From: Paulinella micropora
Lineage: Eukaryota > Cercozoa > Imbricatea > Euglyphida
Assembly: GCA_009731375.1 (NCBI GenBank)
Contig: BJOX01000257.1
Location: 88,272-117,761, forward strand
Direction of reading: 5' to 3'
DNA length: 29,490 bases
Positions 22,258-29,490 of this stretch are shown here, piece after piece; within the stretch, counting starts at the first letter, position 1; every line of letters starts with the position of its first letter. The notes beneath the pieces were generated by a model. It made no database searches. It saw only the letters and a program-made list of their open reading frames with translations, and had not been told where the DNA came from. The translations under genes were made by a program, and so were the position numbers.

Positions 22258-25200
22258 CTATGACGGAATGCAGTCACCGATACGGACTAGAGGAAGATTA
22301 GTCCAATTTTTGACTGCACAGGAGCGATAAATCGCAAAAGAGCAACGAGCTACGCAGGACGATAGCTTGAAGCAAAGGGATTTGGATTGGGGATGGGAAA
22401 AACCCAAGGCGCGGAAACATCGATGAACAGAGAACGATACCATGCCGCGAGCCCCGCATTCGATTGGTCGAAGGTGGCAGGTCCATCCGTTGTCCTCGAT
22501 TTGAGATTTGAGCCCATTGTATCGGCTGGTCTTGTAGGCTCGTGCGTCAAGGATGTTTTCCTCGACCGGGCACGTGAGTTCGATCAGTATACACTTCTTG
22601 GTAGACAATGACCAGACAACAATATCGGGGCGGAGGTCAGTGACACAGATGTGGACAGGAAAGGCTTGCTCAGAACCGGTGTATTGGGTTTGGAGCTGCC
22701 AATCGTTTGCGGTGTCGAGCAGAGATGGACGATGAAATGACTGCCCCTTAGGCTTCTGCTCGCCCTCTTTCACAAACATAGACTTTGATTCATTTTGGTC
22801 TATAGGGGAGCGTTTGTTATGGCTCTCGATGTGTTTTTGAAGGGGAGCTTCAATAGTGCAGAGCACAGAGTCGTGACGCCAGGTATAACGGCCTTGTTTG
22901 AGGGCAACATGGCAACCGGAGAGGATGTGACATAAATGTGCTTGACCAGAACAGAGAGCACACTTGTTGTTGGGAATGATTCCCCACAGACGTCCAAGGT
23001 CGGGGGTAATAACCGAGTTTGTGCTTGCGTTGATGACCCAAGAGATTCAACGGGGATTACGGGTTCCGATGAGGCGAGTCCAGGAGAGGTCAAAGGGGCA
23101 TGCGTCTTCAAAACGAAGAAAGCACCCTTGCATGGCTTTGTCCATATCACTGTGGTTGTCTCAAGTATTGTCTCAGCAGCTAATTCTAAAATCCTGTCTT
23201 TGCGGTCTGTGATGGAATGTTCTTTTGGGTAGCGACCATGGCCAAGTCCGAGATGATCGGATTGGCCTCGATGTTTGAATTCAAAATCAACTTGTGCCTC
23301 AAGCTTTTCGAGCACAGGCTCTGGTTTCCAGATAGTTCGAAACGTTTCGTGTTTCGTCAGGTTCATCGCATAGATGGACGAGAGGTGTTTAGCTGGGCAG
23401 TACTTCAGCATTTGAGCACGGTTGATTTGAAGTCGCTGGTAAAAAGAGACGATGGATTGGAGCTGTAGACCGAATTTCGAGCGTGGGCGGTAAAGGCAAG
23501 AGACCAGAGCTCTTTTGTAGATATTGGCCCATTTTTTGAGGAAGCGGGTCGCAATTTTCTCAAGGGTTTTGGCGAAAGATAAGCAGAGGTCATAAATGAG
23601 AAATGGCAAGGCAAGTGACTGGACAGCATAATGTTGGTAGAGCCAAAGTTTCATAAAACCATTGATCGAGCAGCTATCGATGGCTTGCATAGATAGAATG
23701 AAATTCTTTTGGATTTCTGCTCGTTGTTCGTTTTCGCTGAGGTCATGGTAGACAATCCATCCGAGGTCTTTGAAAGGCTTGTCAGCGATGAAGTCAATTG
23801 GCTTGCCAGTAATAGTAAGGGCGGGGTCGAAAGGTGGGAACGATATCGGCATTAATCGTTTGAGACCCTTGCGGTCATCGGCTTTAGTCCAATATTTGAA
23901 AGCAAGGCTTTTGCATTTGGGCGGTTTCGCGGCCATTGTTCTGGTCCATGTCAGAAACTTGTCTATCATGTTGATGGACGATTGACAGTGTTTCGTGGAT
24001 CGGCTGTGTAGTTTGAGGTCGTCAGCATAGGCAGCTTCGTGCACGATTATTTCATCCGTTGAGTTTTTGTGTTTGAAGTGGTATCCGTTGTTTTTGGTCA
24101 AGGATGATAGGAGGTCAAGTAGTAAATTGAAAACTATATTGAAAAGGAGAGGAGAGATGCAGCATCCTTGAAAGACGCCCACAGCAAAAACAAAGGGTTC
24201 TGACGACCATTCTTTCCCTTCGATTGTGGCTACCAAGAGCTCGTAATATAAGAAGATTATGCGTGCAAACATAGGGGGCACGTGGTACCACCAGAGAGCA
24301 AACTGGATCAAGTTGTGATTTACGCTTCCAAAAGCGTTTTTTAGGTCGATCCATGCTATGACCAGTTGGCGATAGTGATCTTTTGCATTTCTGATGGTAG
24401 CCTTTGTTGCAGCAATGTGTTCGGGGCATCCTGCAGCAACGTTACTGAGGAAACCTTTTGTTTCACTCTGTCAAAGTATTTGTTATCCAGTAAAAAACTC
24501 TCCAGTCGTTTTGACCACAGAGAGAAAAATACTTTACCCGAGCAGTTTGTCAGAGCAATTGGACGATAGTTTGAGGCCTGAAGTGGATCGCCGTCTTTAT
24601 GAAGGAGGGAGATAGCAGCGTGGGCCCAGCTGTTAGCAACATCAGTTGTCCAACACTTGACAATGAGTTTGTGTAAGAAAAATAAAGCGGTGGGAAGTCT
24701 CTTGTAAACAAGGTAGCTAATACCATCTCTGCCAGGGGCTGCACCATTACGCTTAGCAAGCACAGATCTTTTAGTTTCCAAGAAGGACGGTGGTTTGGGG
24801 TCAAAGGGGACAGTTGGTAGAGGTGGGCGAATCAGCTCAGGTAAGGGCACGTAGGTTTGTTCACGATTAGCGTCTTTGTATAGGTTGGGAAAGTAGGAAT
24901 CGCAGTCTTCTTTGGATAGGGAGCAAGTGGTTTGGGTTGAGGGGGGATGAAACAGATTTTTGGCAAACGTATGAGGGTCAGATCGGAAGCGTGTAATAGC
25001 TTGTCGTTGAGCGGAGGTAAAGTTGCTTCCTTGAGACGACGGCGGAGGCGGTTGCCGGTTTTCAATAATACTCGCCAAGTTTTTTGCAGGCTTTTTGCAA
25101 CAGCAGCTGGAATCAAACCTGCCCTTTTGAGTTCTTGCAGATGTCTCTTTTGGGCCAGTTTTTGTTGTCGGTTTTGCGTGAGTTCTGTTTGGAGCCGGGT

Positions 25201-26017
25201 TACGTGGCGGTTTTTGCGCTCATGAGTTTGTTCTTGTGTTTTTGTTTGAGGTACCCGTTGTGATATGAAGTCGTAGAGATATCTTTCAAATTTCGCTACT
25301 GCTTCGTCACACGACAAGCGTTTGATGAGAGAGGAGGGGAGGATGAGAGGGAGTGCGGATTGGAGTTCTTCTTCAATGCCTTTCCATTCGCTTGGTGTTG
25401 ATGGCAATACCAGGCGTTTTCTTCTTTCGGTTGGTTCTTTCGGGGCACTTCTTGTCCGATGGACGAAATGGGAGTATGTCTCGGCGTCAACACAGTGGGT
25501 GGAATCCAGGTTGATAATGCCGGNNNNNNNNNNNNNNNNNNNNNNNNNNNNNNNNNNNNNNNNNNNNNNNNNNNNNNNNNNNNNNNNNNNNNNNNNNNNN
25601 NNNNNNNNNNNNNNNNNNNNNNNNNNNNNNNNNNNNNNNNNNNNNNNNNNNNNNNNNNNNNNNNNNNNNNNNNNNNNNNNNNNNNNNNNNNNNNNNNNNN
25701 NNNNNNNNNNNNNNNNNNNNNNNNNNNNNNNNNNNNNNNNNNNNNNNNNNNNNNNNNNNNNNNNNNNNNNNNNNNNNNNNNNNNNNNNNNNNNNNNNNNN
25801 NNNNNNNNNNNNNNNNNNNNNNNNNNNNNNNNNNNNNNNNNNNNNNNNNNNNNNNNNNNNNNNNTGGCAATACCAGGCGTTTTCTTCTTTCGGTTGGTTC
25901 TTTCGGGGCACTTCTTGTCCGATGGACGAAATGGGAGTATGTCTCGGCGTCAACACAGTGGGTGGAATCCAGGTGGATAATGCCGGGTTGCGACTTGTAG
26001 TCCGGATGGACGTGCAC
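22258..26017 (-). pseudogene. LINE ORF: reverse transcriptase plus restriction-like endonuclease (broken)
   Basis: The product would nick target DNA and copy its own RNA there (target-primed reverse transcription). First Met is at 26017; the open frame itself begins after a stop at 26191. An N-terminal and charged region (about 26017-25080) has no family I recognise. RT: an RPIALTN block near 24530, the AWIDLKNAFGSVNH block near 24330-24355, QGCCISPLLF near 24150-24170, catalytic YADD at 24018-24029 and FKDLGW near 23770. CCHC finger (C-x2-C-x7-H-x4-C) at 22962-22912. Endonuclease: RPD at 22632-22624 and E in IELTCP at 22581-22579, followed by a K-x3-RY motif. Breaks: a frame change between about 25080 and 25010, one near 24453 (in an A run), one near 23160, and a TGA at 23049-23047. 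An N gap also interrupts it. Breaks may be real or assembly errors, because copy B, which covers only the 3' end, is clean there. Confidence 0.88.
25524..25864. other. Assembly gap (341 N) with duplicated flanks
   Basis: 25404-25523 is repeated at 25865-25984 with one mismatch (GTTGATAA versus GTGGATAA). The gap therefore may not hold unique sequence; the flanks may simply overlap. Confidence 0.95.
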
Positions 26018-26262
26018 TTTTGGACTCTTCTTTTCGAGGAGGCCCGAAAGATCTTCGTAAGGGTGAACATGAGCAAAATCTTCTCCAAGGGGTTCAGGCG
26101 GTGCAGAGCACGCACTGGGAGGGTGACGGCGGCCACTCCGGAGGGAATAGCGGTGCGTCGGTAAGTTTTCGCATGTAGTTTTTGTAACTTACGGCTTAAC
26201 GTAGGGGAAGCAAGCCTCTTTGTGTAAGCCAGGGTTGTCAGCCCAAGAAGAAAAAGGAGAAA

Positions 26263-26272
26263 NNNNNNNNNN
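26263..26272. other. Assembly gap (10 N) with duplicated flanks
   Basis: The roughly 50 bp to the left (CTCTTTGTGTAAGCCAGGG to AAAAAGGAGAAA) is repeated on the right with small changes. The 5' UTR of copy A may be duplicated only in the assembly. Confidence 0.95.
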
Positions 26273-26366
26273 CAAGTCTCTTTGTGTAAGCCAGGGTTGT
26301 CAGCCCAAGAGAAAAAGGAGAAAGGTTTGGTTGCTGCGCTTTATCGCCGCGACGGGGTCACATATG

Positions 26367-27362
26367 GATGAGATGTCGCAAAAGAATGTAGGCCTTGCAA
26401 AGGAACGCAGTTTCACATCAAACAGTAATTGTGTACTGTGCATGTGTCCGGGATGGGAATCACGGGTAGACTGTGTTATGTAAAAAAGAAGAGGAGGTAG
26501 GACGTTGAAGAAAAGGCAATCTAGGAATGGAGAGTGGGAGGATAAGGAAGAAGAGAAAGAAAAGGAAGCCGTTAGTCCAAGTGTTTTGAGCACCGTAAGC
26601 TTGCGCAAGCTACAATGATGACATTGTATGAGGCCTAAACCCCCGCAGGGACCTAGCCCGGGCTATGCAACACTGGACGGCTATGATGGAATGCAGTCAC
26701 CAATACGGACTAGAGGAAGATTAGTCCAATTTTTGACTGCACAGGAGCGATAAATCGCAAAAGAGCAACGAGCTACGCAGGAGGATAGCTTGAAGCAAAG
26801 GGATTTGGATTGGGGATGGGAAAAACCCAAGGCGCGGAAACATCGATGAACAGAGAACGATACCATGCCGCGAGCCCCGCATTCGATTGGTCGAAGGTGG
26901 CAGGTCCATCCGTTGTCCTCGATTTGAGATTTGAGCTTGTTGTATCGGTTGGTCTTGTAGGCTCGTGCGTCAAGGATGTTTTCCTCGACCGGGCACGTTA
27001 GCTCGATCAGAATACATATCTTGGTAGACAGTGACCAGACAACGATATCGGGGCGGAGGTCAGTGACACAAATGTGGACAGGAAAGGCTTGCTCAGAACC
27101 GGTGTATTGGGTTTGGAGCTGCCAATCGTTTGCGGTGTCGAGCAGAGATGGACGATGAAATGACTGCCCCTTAGGCTTCTGCTCGCCCTCTTTCACAAAC
27201 ATAGACTTTGATTCATTTTGGTCTATAGGGGAGCGTTTGTTATGGCTCTCGATGTGTTTTTGAAGGGGAGCTTCAATAGTGCAGAGCACAGAGTCATGAC
27301 GCCAGGTATAGCGGCCTTGTTTGAGGGCAACATGGCAACCGGAGAGGATGTGGCATAGATGT
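26367..27362 (-). mobile_element. RLE-type non-LTR retrotransposon, copy B (3' part)
   Basis: Contains the last part of the CCHC finger, the endonuclease region and the 3' UTR, and is cut upstream by a gap. Its 3' end GACATCTCATC is followed directly by the 5' end of copy A, with no TATC between. Very close to copy A. Confidence 0.9.
26681..27362 (-). CDS. LINE ORF 3' portion: CCHC remnant and restriction-like endonuclease (partial)
   Basis: Open without a break from the gap to the stop at 26681. Residues HLCHILSGC give the second half of the CCHC finger. RPDIVVWS and the IELTCP motif carry the PD-(D/E)-type catalytic acids, followed by RPIECGARGMV. Over the last 202 residues it differs from copy A at three positions (K to I before CILIEL, S to N and G to K near the RY motif). 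The changes do not touch the catalytic acids. The nuclease would make the first nick at the target. Whether the missing upstream part is intact is unknown. Confidence 0.85.
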
Positions 27363-27510
27363 NNNNNNNNNNNNNNNNNNNNNNNNNNNNNNNNNNNNNN
27401 NNNNNNNNNNNNNNNNNNNNNNNNNNNNNNNNNNNNNNNNNNNNNNNNNNNNNNNNNNNNNNNNNNNNNNNNNNNNNNNNNNNNNNNNNNNNNNNNNNNN
27501 NNNNNNNNNN
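27363..27510. other. Assembly gap (148 N)
   Basis: Hides the 5' end of copy B. The sequence beyond is GATA-type, so copy B may be 5'-truncated into the same repeat. Confidence 1.
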
Positions 27511-27542
27511 TAGATAGGTAGGTGAATAGATAGATATATAGG

Positions 27543-27577
<35 letters not shown>

Positions 27578-27602
27578 GTAGATAGATAGATAGGTAGATA
27601 GG

Positions 27603-27653
<51 letters not shown>

Positions 27654-27662
27654 GTAGGTAGG

Positions 27663-27717
<55 letters not shown>

Positions 27718-27784
27718 NNNNNNNNNNTCAGTGACAGATAGATATCTAGATAAATATCTAGATAGATAGGTAGGTAGATAGATA
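27511..27784. repeat. (GATA)/(GGTA)n tract
   Basis: GATA and GGTA units, a 10-N gap (27718-27727), then GATATCTAGATAAATATCTA, which contains short palindromes, before the S8 3' end. Confidence 0.92.
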
Positions 27785-28330
27785 GATGAAATATCGACTA
27801 ATGTCAGAAAAAAGGAGCTTCTGATTTCGTCAACCAGGAAGTCTGTGGGTAAAGTATTAACCCGATGCCCAGCTAAGCCGTGATGTTTGCACGGAAGGGA
27901 CTGATACAGGCAATACCAAAGCTCCCTAGTACCAGGCGGGGCCAGGGCTCGTTCCATAAAGCGCCCCTTGCAGAACGAGCTCCCACCTCCATTACAGAGG
28001 GCCCAGTAAGCAGATGGAGTTTCGAGACTGTTCGACAGTCTAGTATAAACCGACAGAGCACTGTGGGTTTTATTCCGGGCTCAACAAGCGAGAAAGGGCA
28101 CCCTGAGGGAACAGGATTGTGCTTCCCGTCGCTATTTCGGCATGTGACTTATAGGCGTATGGCTAGGCACACATAAGGCACCCCACCACGGGCCCAGCAC
28201 ACCCACACCATCCCCTAATTCTCTGTCTGTCGACAGATGGCACCCATTTCAAAAAATCAAGCCCAAGAGAGGGTCAGTGACACCTCAAGTGGCCTTGGTT
28301 CATTCCGTAGAGTAAGTGATAAGATCAACT
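27785..28330 (-). mobile_element. Element S, copy 8 (S8, full length)
   Basis: Minus-strand full-length S (546 bp). In sense it starts AGTTGATCTTATCACTTACT directly after the 3' end of S9 and ends GTCGATATTTCATC|TATC. With S2 it fixes both ends of the family. The centre has the intact AGACTGTCGAACAGTCT hairpin. Confidence 0.88.
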
Positions 28331-28424
28331 GATGAAATATCGACTAATGTCAGAAAAAAGGAGCTTCTGATTTCGTCAACCAGGAAGTCTGTGGGTAAAG
28401 TATTAACCCGATGCCCAGCTAAGC
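28331..28424 (-). mobile_element. Element S, copy 9 (S9, 3' end only)
   Basis: Sense 5' junction TATCT|GCTTAGCTGGGC; 3' end GTCGATATTTCATC joins the 5' end of S8 directly. Same truncated-then-full arrangement as S1-S2 and S3-S4. Confidence 0.88.
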
Positions 28425-28555
28425 AGATAGATAGATAGATAGATAGATAGTTAGATAGATAGATAGATAGATATGTAGGTAAATAGATATGTAGGTAGAT
28501 AGATAGATATAAAGGCGTGGTGTAAGCGACAAGTATAAGCGCAGTATGTCTATCA

Positions 28556-28556
<1 letters not shown>
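28425..28556. repeat. (GATA)n and unique spacer
   Basis: GATA with GTAG units to about 28508, then about 45 bp of unique sequence (AAAGGCGTGGTGTAAGCGAC). TATC follows, so the strand flips here. Confidence 0.88.
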
Positions 28557-28631
<75 letters not shown>

Positions 28632-29490
28632 GTCTACCTACCTACCTACCTACCTACCTACCTACCTACCTACCTACCTACCTTACCTACCTACCTACCT
28701 TACCTAACTACCTACCTACCTACCTTACCTACCTACCTACCTATCTACCTACCTTACCTACCTACCTACCTACCTACCTACCTACCTACCTTACCTACCT
28801 ACCTACCTACCTACCTAACTACNNNNNNNNNNNNNNNNNNNNNNNNNNNNNNNNNNNNNNNNNNNNNNNNNNNNNNNNNNNNNNNNNNNNNNNNNNNNNN
28901 NNNNNNNNNNNNNNNNNNNNNNNNNNNNNNNNNNNNNNNNNNNTACTTACCTACCTACCTACCTTACCTACCTACCTACCTACCTTACCTACCTTACCTA
29001 CCTACCCTACTTTACCTACCTACCTACCTACCTACCCAACCTACCTTACCTACCTACCTGACCTACCTACCTTCCCTACCTACCTTACCGACCTACCTTA
29101 CCTACCTACCTACCTACCTACCTACCTACCTACCCTACCTACCTTACCTACCTACCTTACATACCTAGCTACCTACCTGTCTACCTACCTATTTACCTAC
29201 CAAGCATATTCCCTGCTCGTGCTGTCAGGCTACCTACCTACCTACCTACCTACCTACCTACCTACCTTACCTACCTACCTACCTACCTACCTACCTACTA
29301 ACCTACCTACCTACCTACCTACCTACCTACCTACCAACCATATCGCTGCTCGTGCTGTCAGGGTACCTACCTACCTACCTAACTACCTAACTACCTAACT
29401 ACCTAACTATCTAACTACCTAACTACCTACCTACCTACCTACCTACCTACCTACCTACCTACCTACCTACCTTACCTACCTACCTTACCT
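28557..29490. repeat. (TATC)n then (CTAC)n array with a core and a gap
   Basis: TATC to about 28632, then CTAC with frequent single-base insertions (CCTTACC). A 121-N gap lies at 28823-28943. A core CTGCTCGTGCTGTCAGG occurs at about 29213-29229 and 29344-29360, preceded by CCAAGCATAT or CCAACCATAT. The array runs off the window. Confidence 0.92.

Larger units (their letters stand above)
21942..26366 (-). mobile_element. RLE-type non-LTR retrotransposon, copy A (near full length)
   Basis: About 4.4 kb as assembled, including a 341-N gap with duplicated flanks and a 10-N gap. The 5' end (CATATGTGACCCCGTCGCGG in sense) abuts the 3' end of copy B. The 3' end is GCGACATCTCATC followed by (TATC)n. 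Order in sense: 5' UTR (26366 to about 26190), N-terminal region, reverse transcriptase, CCHC finger, restriction-like endonuclease, stop at 22258, and a 316-bp 3' UTR. A single ORF with a C-terminal endonuclease is the layout of the R2/R4/Dong/Hero group of LINEs. I see no poly(A) tail and no apurinic endonuclease. Confidence 0.9.

Noticed and set aside
22387-23232. Plus-strand open frames overlapping the LINE
   Set aside because: These are shadows of the minus-strand ORF, which carries all the RT and endonuclease motifs.
26192-26366. HDV-like self-cleaving ribozyme at the LINE 5' end, as known for R2
   Set aside because: The 5' sequence has GC-rich potential pairing, but I could not build the double-pseudoknot fold. 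A covariance-model search would decide.
28327-28365. Possible hammerhead ribozyme (CTGATGA)
   Set aside because: The motif is formed by the S9/S8 junction. No stem II followed by GAAA with a matching stem III is visible.

Overview
The window is eukaryotic, non-genic DNA, built almost entirely of simple-sequence repeats (mostly tetranucleotides) with retrotransposon pieces embedded in them. I see no host protein-coding gene. The organism cannot be named from the sequence. A restriction-like-endonuclease (RLE) non-LTR retrotransposon, a tRNA-headed SINE and the extreme microsatellite load fit an invertebrate or another repeat-rich eukaryote. Twelve runs of N (six exactly 10 bases long) show a draft assembly, so array lengths and some junctions are uncertain.

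Layout. 1-5545: (TTA)n around a SINE with RNA polymerase III boxes, then (AGT)n, a 2.2-kb GGAT/GAAT mosaic, (CAA)n, and a (TTAC)n array carrying a short core about 21 times. 5546-11545: (TATC)n tracts holding three copies of an 85-90-bp repeat (T), an internally deleted LINE derivative (L1), several copies of a 550-bp non-coding element (S), and about 19 copies of a 50-bp core. 11546-14072: GTAT, CATA, GATA and GGTA arrays with their own cores. 14073-17163: TATC, TA, ATT and GATA tracts with two more S copies and a 5'-truncated LINE tail (L2). 17164-21605: mixed unique DNA, a poly(A) end, a GC-rich palindromic cluster, CT/TA tracts, a second SINE copy and large gaps. 21942-27362 (minus strand): two head-to-tail copies (A and B) of the RLE LINE. 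Copy A has RT, CCHC and endonuclease regions but is broken by frameshifts and a stop. 27511-29490: GATA tracts, two more S copies and a CTAC array.

How the parts fit. The LINE and S end with nearly the same 3' terminus (CGAYATYTCATC) running into (TATC)n. Every resolved outer flank of both families is TATC-type in the element's sense orientation. The truncated 5' junctions all fall at the same phase of the repeat (TATCT|element; seven of eight unambiguous, the eighth compatible). Full-length 5' ends appear only directly after the 3' end of another copy. I infer a retrotransposon targeted to GATA/TATC microsatellites, with S as its likely non-autonomous partner. This is the main candidate for an undescribed system. 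A second, independent pattern is that most microsatellite classes here carry their own conserved 15-55-bp core, repeated at intervals.
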